Assembly (NCBI RefSeq): GCF_963583255.1
Contig: NC_084816.1
Coordinates: 19,086,053 to 19,150,052 of the forward strand
Length of the DNA: 64,000 nt
Direction of reading: 5' to 3'
Source of the DNA: Pyrus communis
Lineage: Eukaryota; Streptophyta; Magnoliopsida; Rosales; Rosaceae
Positions within the stretch are counted from its first letter, which is position 1. Each line of letters begins with the position of its first letter. This document shows positions 46,959 to 59,555 of this stretch, piece after piece. Both the position numbers and the translations under genes were made by a program. The notes below the pieces were generated by a model. That model worked only from the letters and a program-made list of their open reading frames with translations, was not told where the DNA came from and ran no database searches.

Positions 46959-47907
46959 TTACTTGTTTCCAGTCACATTCGACACCAAATCCCTGAAAAA
47001 CTTCACTGATTTCGTCACAGGCGAATTAATGGCCACCAACTTATACAAAACGTTCTCAACTTCACCGATCGAGGGCCGCGATTTAAACGTCGAAACACCT
47101 TCAATTCCCCTCCTTCTGCTCAAAAGCCCCTTCACCTCCAAACCCACGAACGAAAAAATACCTCAAACGAATTCACAAACCCGCCGAGCTCGCCCAACTC
47201 CGCCTCCTCCTCGAACGCCCACTTGGGGTTGAAGATCACCACCAGCCACGGAACAACAAATCAGTGACCGTTTTTGTAACCGCCAGTTGGGTTCCCTCTG
47301 GCGCCAAAAACACCGCCACGTCAGCAGAATTCAAATTTCCGGTATTATCGTCGGCGATGGAGGAAATGTCCAAATGCTCAACCGGGCTCGAAGGGCAAGC
47401 CCCAAAGGCTTTCAATGCGGCTTCTGCGAAGGCGGCGTTTGACCATACGATCAAGACGTTGACTTTGGAGGATATTCGTTTTATGGGTAGGTCTTGGAAG
47501 AGCTGGAGGGCGAGGTGGGAGAGGGATTCCCGGGAGTCGTCGGCGAGGGGGATTTCGAGTCGGAATCGGGGTTGTTTGGGCTTCTTGAGCTTGGTGGTGA
47601 GGCGAAGATTGTTGAGGAGCTTGGAGAGGGTGGTGGAGAGGCAGGTTTTGGCTTTTTTGATGGCAGCTTCTTTGGAGGTTGGAGGGGTGGGGGAGGAGGA
47701 CAAGGAGGAGCAGAGTGCGGATAGAGTGGTAATTTTGGGTTTGGGGGGAGGGTTGAAGGGATGGAGATGCAAGTGTTTTGGTGGTGTTTGGGAAATGGGA
47801 ATGGGAATTGATTTTTTTGGGGGGGGGGGGGGGTTGGGGTGGGGTGGGGTGGGGTTGTTTGGAGTTTTGATGGTTTTTGTGTGGATTTTGAGAAGGTTGA
47901 AAGCCAT
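46959..47907 (-). pseudogene. DUF1995 protein gene with two apparent frameshifts
   Basis: Read on the minus strand it starts MAFNLLKIHTKT and has a Pro-rich, basic N-terminus that could be a plastid transit peptide. The DUF1995 domain follows with LEIPLADDSRES, LALQLFQDLP, VLIVWSNA and ADVAVFLAPEGTQLAVTKTV. The frame breaks near 47245-47250 after TDLLF, where VVIFNPKWAFEEE continues in the next frame. It breaks again near 47150-47160 before GLEVKGLLSRRRG. The C-terminus KSRPSIGEVENVLYKLVAIN to 46959 is well kept. Each break looks like one missing base. DUF1995 occurs in chloroplast proteins such as LPA3; the exact function is unknown. Assembly error is a real alternative. Confidence 0.75.
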
Positions 47908-48647
47908 TTGAGCGTTTTAACAGAGTAGGGGAAGAAAGCCGAAAATAGGTAGTTTGCCAGTAGCACTTCGTGATAAGGTTACAAAAGCACTTCCCCTTTT
48001 TGGTACTTTTTTAACTTCGGTTTTTTGCAAGCGTTTGTTGGTTACAATTTTAAGTTAATCACGCATCGCTATATAAGAATGTTAAAATACGTAGTAGTGT
48101 ATAATAGACTTGTGATACCGCCACCATTGCATCACTGGTGAAAGTTGCTCTTCATTTGGGGACGAGCAATCTACCACTTATCTACGAGCTCTCCTACCGG
48201 CCATACGACTACAGAAATTGGGATGGAGCCATCTGGAGAGAAGGCAACCTTCAAGAGCTACTTACATAAAATAAAGGCGTTCACTGCCACGCAGTGTCCA
48301 GAATTCTGTATTATTGGGCCGCACATTGTGGTGAAGACGTTCCATATAGGTCCGAATCGATAACGTGCATAAGATGATTCACATCTAGAGCATCCTAAAA
48401 ATTGGTAACGAGAAGTTGCGAGATTAACTTAATAGTTCATACGATTTACATGTAAATACCAGCATACTAATTCATAAAAGTAGCCAGGTTTGCAAATGCA
48501 GTTGCAAATACAGTCAATTCACCCACCAAATTCAGTTAATACATAGTTAAACAAAAATACATGAACAATGACACGATAATGATACATTTGTTTGGGACAA
48601 AATGTTATCCCAAATCACCACCCCAATCATTTTAGATTAAGCCGGAC
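47908..48647. other. Spacer between the DUF1995 and bHLH genes
   Basis: This is promoter DNA of the DUF1995 gene and the 3' UTR side of the ILR3-like gene, both on the minus strand. A frame at 48145-48363 has no family resemblance, and I do not call it. Confidence 0.4.
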
Positions 48648-51487
48648 TTAAGCAACCGGTGGGCGGAGTACATGATCCTGCGAAGTATCCACAGCGGCAG
48701 GTGGCATGAATTGCCACATGGCAACCCCGGGGTAACCAATGAAAGGCACCAACTTGTTGCCGTGAGCTTGGCCTTGAGCCGCAAATGCAGCAGGAATTCC
48801 AGGAGGGGGAGGCAAAAAGCCAGGCTGCGCATTCATGGATTTCAGTTGCTGTTCCAACTTCTCTTTCTCTGATTTCAGCCTCTGCTTCTCATCACGAAGT
48901 TCATTCTTCTCTGTCTGCACAAGGGAAAACATGTCTTGCACGTTGTCACATCTGCAGTTTTTTTATCTAAGTCCGTATGTCCTATCAACTTCTACCAGGT
49001 AGAATAAAGAGTACAAACCATCTAGAATTTAAGGGTTCTTACACGTGATCCATCCTCAAATTTTCTATCAAAAGAAACAAAGGCTTACCTTCAATTCCTT
49101 GATCTTCTCCTGGAGGCCTGAATTCGTGTCCTTCAACTTCTGGGCTTCACCACGTAATTGATTCACCATTCGTACAGCATCAACCAGAATGGCAGCCTTG
49201 TCCGTCTTGGGGGGCCTTCCAGGCTCCAAAATGGAGCCCAATTCCACAAACCTATTATTGGTACATGTCAAGTGATAAGACAAGCCTGCCACAAACAAGA
49301 GGAAAAGAAGGGGACTAATAAACGAAAGAGAACAATAGAATGTACTTGTCATTTAGCCTTTCCCTTCGCAACTTCTCCCTACATGCCTTCGAGCTTGTTC
49401 CACTGCATGATTCAGATCTGACCCTGCAACGAGAAAAAAGCAACAGACAGAGGAAGACAGCTGGAATAAGATGAATTAAAACAAACTTCCTAGCTTTTGA
49501 TGAACTCACTTGTACTACTAACATGTAACTTCTAGGTGGTGATTTTCAGAACAATTATTGATAATTTGTGAGATATGACATGAGGTGTTTTAAAACCATA
49601 TTGAAAGAAAACAAGAAATTAAATCATCCAGGATTGAAAAACCACAGATAGATGGTGACAGTAAGCATGCAAGTTAGTGATAGAACAGATCATTATAAAC
49701 TTTAGTTTAGTATCCTCAACTAAGGCTGCTGTAGCACAAATTCATGATCTCTTGCACAGCAGCACATGCATTAAAGAAAAAGGAAAACTAATGAAAAGGG
49801 CTTGAAAACTTTGAGTTTTAACGATAAGGACAAAATAAAGGGTAAAGTGAATAGTACCAGGATTGACTTTTTAGTGAAAATGTGGTTTTTCATTAAAGTG
49901 AACAGTACCGAGAGCTTTTCGTTAAAGTTCCCTAAAGAAAATAGTCAACTATGACAAGGTATAAAGTACATAAAAGAGAATGAGAATACGCTTTTTGAAG
50001 TGGTTACACATGGTGATCTCTTTGATGAGAAAATTCAAAGTTTTGTACCTCTTTTTTGAGCCAGATTCCTTAAGTGCCTCAGCATCCCCCAATGAGCCAT
50101 CAAGTTCAACACTAGTGAATGCCACAGAATAAAGAAAATAAATGAGCAACCATACCACATGACCCAATCTGAAAATGAATAAACAACACAAACCCTTGCA
50201 TACAACAAAGTAAACAATACACAATAGAAAGAAAGATCATGATACAAACATCCAATACATTTCTGAACTCTGTCGCCTCCAACCAACCAAAAATATATAA
50301 AATTATGACCAAAGCTTTCTGACCTCATACACACAATAGATGCTCACATAATGAATCCACAATATAAACCAAGCCCATGAAGCCTTTTGTAAACAGTCGT
50401 TCAAAAAATGGTCCAGCAGTCCATGCAAAGGCCATTGCTTAAATATAACTGTAAAACCTTTATATGGAAATGCATGAATATACGCATATATGTGTACCAC
50501 TTTTCATCAGGAACCCTCATTGCAAGAACAGACTGTCACCCCGTTAAAGTATAAATCCCACCACCAAAGTCATCTTTTTCTCTCAGTAGAAAATAACCTC
50601 AGACCCTCACAACTCCAACCAACACTAGTACTCAGCAAATCTCATACACTAATGTTACAATTCATAGAAAAAGGTTTTGAGTGATCAAAACAAACTGACA
50701 TGTTATCGCTCTCACAGTGGCTTCCACGAAAACTTCCAAGTTAGTGGACAAATTCTGTTCGTCCCACAAATGTATTACACTCAAATCCTATAGCACAAGC
50801 AATTGGTCTGTTTAAACCATGGATTCCCTAAATTGTTGGAAAAGTCGCTTCTTTGTTCTTAAAAAGCTACGTTTTATTTTTTATTCAGCCAAACACCCTA
50901 AAAATGTGATTGTATCAGTTAAATTCAATATTTTTTCCCCCACCCGCAAAAGAACACAGTACAATTCGTGATTGTATCAGTTAAATTCGATATTTTTTCC
51001 CCCACCCGCAAAAGAACACAGTACAATTCAAGCCATTCAATCAGTTACCAGCTTGAATCCAAGCCTCTCTCATCACACATTTCCCAGTCCTAAACAGTCC
51101 CAATTAACCAAACACCCACAATCACAACCAACGCCCCAAACAACAGATTGGGAATAAGACAAAAGGATCTTAAAATCAGCAAATTCCAACCATTCAGTCC
51201 CAAATTACGAACCAAATACCACCCAATTTCGCAGTGGTTATCCAGAAACCCCAAAATCAAAGCAGAAACGAAAACTCAAAAAACCCTAATTTGTCCCAGT
51301 CGGATTAATTGCCCAAAAGCAAAAATTAGTTAATCATTAGTACAAAATTGCAGAAGAAATGGATGTACCTGACGCTAGCCGAACCGGCGATGGGCTGAAC
51401 GGGCCAAGTGAAGTTGCCATCCAGGACAGGGGTATCGTCGATGAGCCCGTAATCGAAGAGCCAGTTGGTGTTTTCCGGGGAGACCAT
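48648..51487 (-). CDS. ILR3: ILR3-like bHLH transcription factor (group IVc)
   Basis: Five exons on the minus strand join in phase: 51487-51369, 50111-50049, 49423-49346, 49251-49089 and 48914-48648. They give 229 residues (Arabidopsis ILR3/bHLH105 has 234). It starts MVSPENTNWLFDYGLI. The basic helix-loop-helix (about 72-121) has SSKACREKLRRERLNDK and ELGSILEPGRPPKTDKAAIL, with E77 and R80/R81 in the DNA-contact positions. A leucine zipper follows (about 122-170). The C-terminus ends DTSQDHVLRPPVA, the hallmark of ILR3. Group IVc factors pair with each other to control iron-deficiency genes. bHLH34/104/115 are alternative names, but the ends favour ILR3. Confidence 0.93.
50908..51031. repeat. 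62-bp tandem duplication in ILR3-like intron 1
   Basis: Two direct copies start GATTGTATCAGTTAAATTC at 50908 and 50970. They differ at one clear base (AATTCAATA against AATTCGATA) and in the junction. It lies in the first intron and has no coding role. Confidence 0.9.
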
Positions 51488-51987
51488 GTTTGGACACTGC
51501 CGGAAAAAATTGGGAAGCGGTTTTCCGGTTGGGGACTAGTCAATCCTCGGAACCAAACAGGGGGGTCAATTCGCCGTCTTGGGGGGTTGGTGGAGGAGGC
51601 GGGTTCGTATGGAAAGAGGGGAAGAATCTGTGTGCTGATGCTCACGTGGGGATTTGATGGCACAGCACAGGTGGTGCGTGGTGTTTGCTGGGTGTGTGTT
51701 TCGTCGTTGATCCAACTCTACACATCTCACCCACACGCTTTTTGCTGGGTTGCTGGGTATGGACCTAGGTAAAAAGTCATGGGCTTGGGCTCTATTTCAT
51801 CACGTTTTTATTTATTTTGTATAAAGTAAAGCCAAGTTTGAAACGCTAGCTAGGGCAGCAAAGTCACATATACAAAGATCAGTGATTTGCTATAGAAGAT
51901 CGTCGCAAAAAAATTCAAATTCTTCCTCGTAGTTTAGTTGAATTTATTGTAAAATATCGTCAGTATAAAAAAAAAATATATTATGTA
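51488..51987. other. ILR3-like leader and intergenic DNA
   Basis: Bases up to about 51770 are the GC-richer 5' UTR and promoter of the minus-strand bHLH gene. The rest is AT-rich and leads into the F-box relic. The plus-strand frame at 51359-51772 is the antisense shadow. Confidence 0.45.
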
Positions 51988-52037
51988 GATGAAATATGGT
52001 CTGATCTTCTAGTTGATATATTAAACAAAGTAGTTGA

Positions 52038-54522
52038 ACGAGTATTTATTAAATATAGCCAAATATTAGTCCCTGATTTCAAAAATGTCAGTTTTTATTA
52101 AACCTTTCAAATGTATCCAAACTATCACTTAAATAGACACAAATACCCTTAAGCTTTTAAACTAATAAATTAAAAAATCAAAACCCTATTAGATTAAGAA
52201 TTCTCACGACAAAACCTAAAAAATGGTGGAGACCTGGTGAAGGCATTGACGATTGGTGAAGACTTGTGCACCCCCAAAACAAAGGTGAGTATAGATGGTT
52301 AATTTCTTGCATTTTTCCTTGTCTACGTTTTCTCTTTGTTTTTGTAGTTCTTTCCTTAGTATTTAATTTTCCCTTGCAACCTGAAGAAAAAAAGAACATA
52401 AGCTTTTATGACGATTGTAACACGGTTTACACTCCATTATATATTTATTTTGAGATTAACATTTGAATAGTCATGAAGTTTGTAAACTTCGTGGTTTGCA
52501 ATACTCGCCTCGATAGATTTATCGAGTTTTCTTGCAAGGGCCAATAACAAGGTTGTTTTCCCGTAGCCATGGGGACCAAGAAATTCATGTACTGCATTTA
52601 GAAAATTTAGGGTTTACTTTATGATATAATTTTTATTTATTTATTTATTTATTTATTTTTCTTTCTTTTAGTCTGCAATTGTCAATTAGTTGTACCAATA
52701 ATTTGGCCAATTTAAAATTAATTTTTTCAATATGTATGTCACTTTCTTCTTTGCTTATTGTTTAGGAAAATGTCTAGTAATGTGCAATCTAATGAACCCA
52801 GTTCTAATCGATCAAATGTTCACAAGGGTAAAAATCTTGTACATGAATCAGACATAGCGGACCTGTGCAATTCAGATAGAGAGATAGTTATAGGTCAATT
52901 GTACAAGACTAAGGAGGATTTAATATAAAAAAAAATTAAAAATAAAAAAAATAAAAAAATAAAAAGTTGGGTATTGATACTATGAAGAACAATTATGAAT
53001 TCAAAGTGAAGAGATCAAGCAAAGAAAGGTTTGAAGTTGGTTGTGTCGGCGATACAGTCAAGTGGAAACTATGTGCTTCTAAATTACGATAATCATCTTA
53101 TTTCAAGGTCAAGAAATATGTTACTATGCACTCATGCTCATTAGACGTTATCAATCGCCATCATCGACAAGCAAGTAGTCCTCTTATTGGCCAATGCATA
53201 AAGTCTAAGTACGAGGGTGTATCACGAGTACATAGACCACGTGACATCATAGAAGATATGTGGAAGGACATGGGTGTGAGTATAAGCTATGTGAAGGCTT
53301 GGAGAGCTAAGGAACATACAATGGAGTTGGTTAAGGGATCACCAGAGGAATCTTACGCGTTACTTCCATCTTATTTTGCTGTATTAAAAGCCAAAAATCC
53401 AGGTATACGATAACACATATTGAAACGGATGAGAATAATTATGTTTTGTACTGTTTCATGTCACTTGGACCTTGCATAAGAGGTTTTCGAAGTGCTATTA
53501 GGCCGGTAATAGCAGTCGACGGGACGTTTTTAAAGGGTAAATATCTTGGCACTCTATTTGTTGCCACATGCATGGACGGCAATAAACAAATATACCCTCT
53601 AGCATTCGGAGTTGGAGATTCAGAGAACGACGCATCATGGAATTGGTTTTTGACAAAATTACGGGGAGCAATTGGGGAAATTGATGACTTGGTGTTCGTT
53701 TCTGACAGACGTGAAAGCATTCGGAAGGCTCTCTTGACTGTTTTTCCCAATGCCCATCGTGATGCATGCATATTTCATATAAGTCAAAACATTAGGCACA
53801 ATTTTAAGCATGAGAGAGCACACAAACTGTATTTTACAACTGCTAAGGCATACAGAGTTCCTGAATTTCATCGTCTCATGACAGAAATATATAAAGTCGA
53901 CTCTGAGGTGGGTGACTAAATTTGGTTGGATATGAAAAGTGAACTCGTGCGTATTTTGATGGAAAGCGGTACAACATCATGACAACAAATATTGATGAAT
54001 GCCTTAATGCAATCACTAGAGATGCTCAAAAGCTACCTATCACACGATTTCTTGAGTATTTGAGAATGAATATTCTCCAAAAGTGGTTTTATAAGCGTCG
54101 AACCGAGGCAGCCAAAATGAATACACATTTGATAGATTGGGCAGACAAGTTGGTGCGAGAAAATAACAAGCAAGGATTATCATTCCAGGTATTTTACTTC
54201 ATTCACTTAACTAGAATTTATTTTAATTTGTCTATTTAATTTTGGCACATTTTGATTTGTTCTCAAGTTTTTGAACTATTTTAATGATTCTCATATCAAA
54301 TAATATGTAACTTTATCCATCAGCACCATGTTTAGTAAAGAATAAATATATGTATGTTTGCAATGAAAGAAAGTAAAGCTAAAACTTGGGTTTGACAAAA
54401 AAAAGTTAAAACCTATATCTAATGTAACTTCAACGTAATTTTGTTTTAGTTTTATGCAAATTGCTTTTTGTAGTTTTTATACGGATTTTTTGTTGTTGTT
54501 TAGTTCTTCTTTTGTTTGAGTA

Positions 54523-54556
<34 letters not shown>

Positions 54557-55488
54557 ATGTAGGTATCGCCCATCGTAGCTTACTCATTTCATATATATAT
54601 GGATTTCATATTGAAGTTGTGAATTTAGAGGAAAAGAGTTGCACATGCCGGCAATTTGATCTTGACCAACTACCTTGCTCACATGCTTGTGCTGCATGTA
54701 GACACAGACAAATTTCATGTTATCCTACGTGTTCTCATTATTATACTACAAACTCCTTAGTCATTGCATATGCAGAAGCTATATGGCCAGTTCGTGATCA
54801 GACCGATGGGATAGTAACTGATGATGTGCGTGAAAGAATTGTCCTACCATCAATTACACGAAGAAGATATGGTAGGCGCAAAGAAAAGAGGATCCCATCA
54901 CGTGGAGAAGAAAAATCAACTTAAAAGTGTTCAAAATGTGGTTCAAATGGCCATTATAAGCAAACTTGTAGAAATCCCGTTCAACTTCATCCTACTTTGT
55001 AGAACCCTTTTAAATTTACAGTTTAATGAATACAATTTTCTTTCTATCATTTTATTATTTATATTGGTTGTACAATCCTTTAAATTTGAGACAAGTAAAA
55101 GTTAATTTATTTTTGTTTGTTCACTTTGGTATATTGCTTTCTTCATCTATTCCTGATTATCTTTACCACTGCTTGATGTATTGTTCCATCTTCCTTGTCA
55201 ACTACTAGATTTTCAAAGAGAAACTTATTTGGTTACTATTAGCCGAAAGATTAACTTAAGAGAAAACACCATTTTTAGGTTTTGCCATGAGAACTCATTC
55301 ATCTAATAGGGTTTTTGATTTTTTTTTTTTAATGCAATGATATATTTTATTTTTAATTTATTAGGTTTAAAATTTAAGGGTATTTGTATCTATTTAAATA
55401 ATATTTTGGATATATTTGAAAGTTTTTATAAAAATTGACATTTTTGAAATTAGTAACAAATATTTGGTTATATTTGATAAATACTCGT
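52038..55488 (+). mobile_element. MuDR-like transposon with long inverted ends
   Basis: The left end ACGAGTATTTATTAAATATA matches the complement of the right end, ACGAGTATTTATCAAATATA. Similarity extends about 200 bases inward on both sides, including TTTCAAAAATGTCA and ACAAATACCCTTAA. Long inverted ends plus an internal MURA-type transposase mark a Mutator-like element. I do not see a clean 9-bp target duplication, perhaps because of decay. It is inserted within the F-box coding region. Confidence 0.82.
52770..54980 (+). pseudogene. Decayed MURA-type (MuDR) transposase
   Basis: From ATG 52770 the frame soon meets an AT-rich insertion with a stop (about 52925). The DNA-binding region begins at about 52982 (NNYEFKVKRSSKERFEV). 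After a shift, MHSCSLDVINRHHRQASS and the catalytic core follow: AVDGTFLKGKYLG (first Asp) at about 53512, FVSDRRESIRKAL (second Asp) and ACIFHISQNIR. More breaks occur at about 53410 and 53919. A SWIM zinc finger CTCRQFDLDQLPCSHACAAC lies at about 54640-54700, and a zinc knuckle CSKCGSNGHYKQTC at about 54926-54966, after an in-frame stop at 54922. The transposase cannot be functional. Confidence 0.88.
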
Positions 55489-56470
55489 AATATCTCTCAT
55501 ATCTTGATCCTTGTCACTTTTCTGCGGTGTGCAAGAGTTGGCGGGTTGTTCTACAATGGGTTCAACTGAGTGCAAACTTGCCATCATCACCATGCCTAAA
55601 TAGTGTGCCCTCTTGGTGCCAGAAGAGCGATGGTAAAACCGTGAAGGCGTTCGAGCTCTTTGATCTGTCATCCAAACGAACATATCATCATATTGGAAGC
55701 ACGCATCTGATAGAAGAAGGGAGAGGACTCATTGCCAATGCTCGACTTCATGCTTCAAAATATGGTTGGTTACTGTTCTCAACTGTAGAAAATTTATCCG
55801 GTGGCGTGAGGACAGCATTCTTTTTCTTCAATCCCTTCTGCAATCAGATTCTGGAAATGCCTCCATTAGATTTGAACACGGGTGAAAAGGTAGGGTTTGC
55901 AATCTTTACGACCACTCCAACTTCTCCTGATTGTTCCATCCTTGTCCTAGGCGAAAACATAACATCTTATCCTTGCAGTAAAGGATATAGCTTTATATTC
56001 ACATATAATTCGACAGAGAAACAATGGAGATGTGCACGTAGTAATTATGATTTTAATCTAGCTGAAGCCAGTGACATCGCATATGTGGATGGAATTTTGT
56101 ATGTCTATGGCGTGGGGAATACTTCTTCTTCATTCGCCTTGGATGCCTTCGATATTTCACTCCAAGCCTGGAAACAATGAACAAACTACTACATGCATGC
56201 CAAGAGAATCTTTTCTCTATGAACCAGTGGAACGTTATTTGGTTGAGTCTGATGGGGAGCTCTTATTGGCGGTTTATTGTGTCGACGATGATCATATCTG
56301 ATTACATTTTGGTATGTTTACCGACTTGATTCTTCTCTAAATTCTTGGAGTAGAGTTGAAAGTTTGGGACGTCTAGTGGTGTTTATATTCTGCTCGAGTA
56401 AACTGTTCAAAACATCGAAAGCAATTGCGAGTCCAGCACTGGCGGAAATTCCACCAAGTCTTAGCGTATA

Positions 56471-57083
56471 AAACTTGGTTGTTTAATCCTAAAAACCATT
56501 GAAATGCCACATTTTTTGGTGTGAACATTAGCGAATGGATTGAGATTCAATCCATGAAGAGACAAACAATGGAGAATAGTCCGGCGTGATATATAGATGT
56601 ACATTTTATTTTATTTTCTTATTGTTAACCTAACGTGGATATGTGCATACGCAAGATAATGCAATCCAGTCGCTGCCGGGGACATTTATGCACATTGCAG
56701 CTGCATCTGGAGTAGCCATTTCCAATGATAGTATCCAAGGATCTCAATGCCTCCATATTGGTAGCTGGACAAATGACAATTGAGATGTAATTAGTACAAT
56801 TTCTCAAGAATCAACACAATGAGTTGATACTTGCAATAGGACGTGGGGCGATCGATATCAACAGTTTTCTTGTTTGGGAAAAATATGAACTTGGACTTCG
56901 TATTAGTCTTTCACTTCAAATCGATCAACATAGAAGCCAATATTAAAACTGAGTTAGTTCGTACTATACATAGACTAATTAACTGTATGGACACTTGCAA
57001 TATATAGGACATTTGAAGATTACCTTAACCAAGAAGAACAAAGATGATTAAGGAGCGACAGTTGATTTGGCCATCTTAACCTT
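56471..57083. other. Intergenic DNA after the F-box relic
   Basis: No gene is visible; AT-rich sequence up to the target duplication of a MITE. Confidence 0.4.
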
Positions 57084-57086
57084 TAA

Positions 57087-57839
57087 GGGTGCGTTTGTTG
57101 CACCGGACTATCTCGGACTGAACTAGCTTCAGGGACCAAGTTGGACTGGCTTAACATCGACTAAGCAGTATAAGAATAATGAAATGTTTGGTGCAGTGCC
57201 GGACTAGCAAGCGGACTAAAATATTTTTGGAATTTGATATTTTTTATACCAACCTTTTCTCTCTCTCACCATTTATCACACATTCTCTCTGTAGAATGTC
57301 AAGCACATAACCAAAAAGTCCAACTCAAACCCAGAATCAAATAAAACACTGAACGTGAAACAACCATAGTAGTGAGCTTGTCTCTCTAGTAAAATCCAAT
57401 TCTAAATATTCAAAATCAAAACATCTCTCTAATAAAACCAATTCTAAATATTCAAAACCAAAACACAAAAATCAAAATCCTAAAAATTATCTTTCCATAT
57501 TCGAGTTCCATCACCCTGCACTTCTCTCTCTCTTTGAAATTTGCAGATTAAAAAGCCAAAGATATAAACCATTTCAAGTGAATCGAGTAGGACGATGCGA
57601 TGTGCCGTTGCAATGGAGGTTGAGGTGGTGAATCAGGCAGAACGAAGAGAAGTTCTTAGCTGATCGAATCCCGTGGTTTTTGGGGGGACTCGTGAAGACC
57701 GGTTAGCGACGTCTCTAGCAAAAGCGAGTTCTAGTTAATCTAATTAACACTCGTCCCGCAAGGGAACAAACATTGGATTAGACTAATATTTAATCTAGTC
57801 TAGTCCAATGAAAGCTAAGACCGGGAAACAAACGCCCCC
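57087..57839. mobile_element. PIF/Harbinger-type MITE
   Basis: It starts GGGTGCGTTTGTTGCACC and ends GGGAAACAAACGCCCCC. The terminal 13-mers are inverted repeats with one mismatch. TAA flanks both ends (57084-57086 and 57840-57842), the expected 3-bp target duplication. It is 753 bp with no transposase. Confidence 0.8.
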
Positions 57840-57842
57840 TAA

Positions 57843-58562
57843 AATTATTATTTTAGAATAGAAGAAAGACTTACAAATAGTGCTCTATACTTTTGACATT
57901 GTCGTTCATGTAGTGTTGTATTTATAGAGTTGAAAGTGGGTAGGTTTAGAGTACAAGTACGGTGGTTAAGTACAAACAGAAATTAGTATCTGAACAAATC
58001 CTCTCAAATTAGTGTTTGGGTTATTAACGTCGCATAGGCTACACGGAAATGTTAAACCACCATAACCCCCACCAAATGCATTTCAACTTTAAAAAGGAAA
58101 CGCTACAAAAACACTGGCCCAAATTTGGACACAAATACAGACTTTGTACATTCTGTCCTAATTTTCTTCTCTTCCGAGCTCTTCTTGTCGAATTCACGGA
58201 CCGCACCGGCACTGACTTAGCAGTTTTGAGGTTGTCTCGGGGGTAGACCGTAGTTAGGGTCTGCAGTGGCCTCCCCCTACCCCTTTGTTTTGGATCTGGT
58301 CCTCTTTGCTTTGAGCATCTCCGAAAGAGACGTCAACTATAATATGTCAAAATTTTATTTGATGGTTGATGTGACAAATTGAATATAAATGCTAAATCTT
58401 CTTCTTTTTTAATGAATATGTCAAATATTTATTTAATTGAACTTAGAGTTACATTAACTATTAAAAAATAATCAAAACTAATTTTAGTTTTCATTCTATC
58501 AGTTGTTAATGGGAATCATGCATTGAAAAATTAAATTAAATATATTCTACTCGTTTGTTTGC

Positions 58563-58602
<40 letters not shown>

Positions 58603-59555
58603 AGCTAGAAAGCAAGATATTAAACGACTCAACTGCCACATCATATATAACATATCTATTAGAGAACACCTAAATATCTTATAATCATATTTAGCATATT
58701 TGACATCTCCTCTAAAAATGAACTTACACTGCTATGATATGGCACTAGCCGAACGGCAACACTGCCCTTGGCTAGCCTGCATTCCTTGCACTAATTCATC
58801 CACATTAATTCACCAAAAACTAAGCTACTCATTTCCGTATTTTATATTCAATTTATCCTCTAGAAAATTTGTAATTCTTCTTAATTCCTACTCAGAAATT
58901 ATTTGTGCACACGCTTTTTCAGCTTCCACTCAACCGTTTTACGACAATATGAAATACTGAATTGATACTAAGATGCTTTTATAAAAAATGAGTATAAAAA
59001 AAAAACTAAGCTTAAAAAGATGTTTAGTAAACATTTAAAAACAGTTTATTTTCACAGTTTTAGGTGAAAAAAAAGCTAAAATCGTGAAGCTGCAAAAATG
59101 AGTTTATTCTCACAGCACAGCAACAGAAGTAGTTTTCTTTTAAAAAACAGCAATACCAAACCAGCCCGAAGGATGTGACGTTCAGATTTCATAAAAAAGG
59201 CATATAAATATCAAACTCATTCCACGTACTTACGAATGAAGAGGAATGTCACTAGTAGCTAATATTAGCAGTTGAAAACAGCATTTAAACCAAACTGAAA
59301 TGCAAAATAGATTCTGCACAGCACGAGTAACACAACGCAACTGATGCCAAAACTTGACATCTCTAAAATACCACACGCTCAAAACGTTTGCTTCTTTGCC
59401 TTTTCCTTCTAGGCATAATTCTTGGAATCTATGATTAACCAGACCACGAAAGAGATTAAAATACCCTAAACTTTCAGTGACTTATAGCTCATGTGCCACT
59501 CTCTCTCTCTCTCTTTCCTCCAACCAAATGCACTACTAACATCTAACCTTCAAAG
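57843..59555. other. Intergenic DNA with MITE debris and a poly-A tract
   Basis: No gene is visible. It contains an A-run of about 36 bases at 58567-58602. It also holds a truncated relative (about 58980-59166) of the 712-1052 MITE, recognisable by CACAGCACAGCA and CAATACCAAACCAGCCC at its right end. Short frames at 58049 and 58700 look like chance. The last 60 bases or so are the 3' UTR of the SGS3 gene. Confidence 0.45.

Larger units (their letters stand above)
51988..56470 (+). pseudogene. F-box gene (DUF295/KIB-like) split by a MuDR element
   Basis: Bases 51988-52042 encode DEIWSDLLVDILNKVVER, the first half of an F-box. The second half, LSYLDPCHFSAVCKSWRVVL, follows at 55494 after a 3.45-kb transposon. 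The body continues to 56180 (GRGLIANARLHASKYGWLLF, then FNPFCNQILEMPPL and a Ser/Tyr-rich repeat region). The frame then shifts, and EPVERYLVESDGELLLAVY appears in another frame up to about 56301. Further pieces extend to about 56470. F-box proteins of this class join SCF ubiquitin ligases. This one cannot be made intact. Confidence 0.82.

Noticed and set aside
47264..47911. 215-residue plus-strand frame
   Set aside because: It is the antisense shadow of the DUF1995 gene; the minus strand has the recognisable domain motifs.
58313..58720. GAGCATCTCC and GACATCTCC strings that could be MITE ends
   Set aside because: They are in the same orientation, not inverted, and no target duplication is visible.
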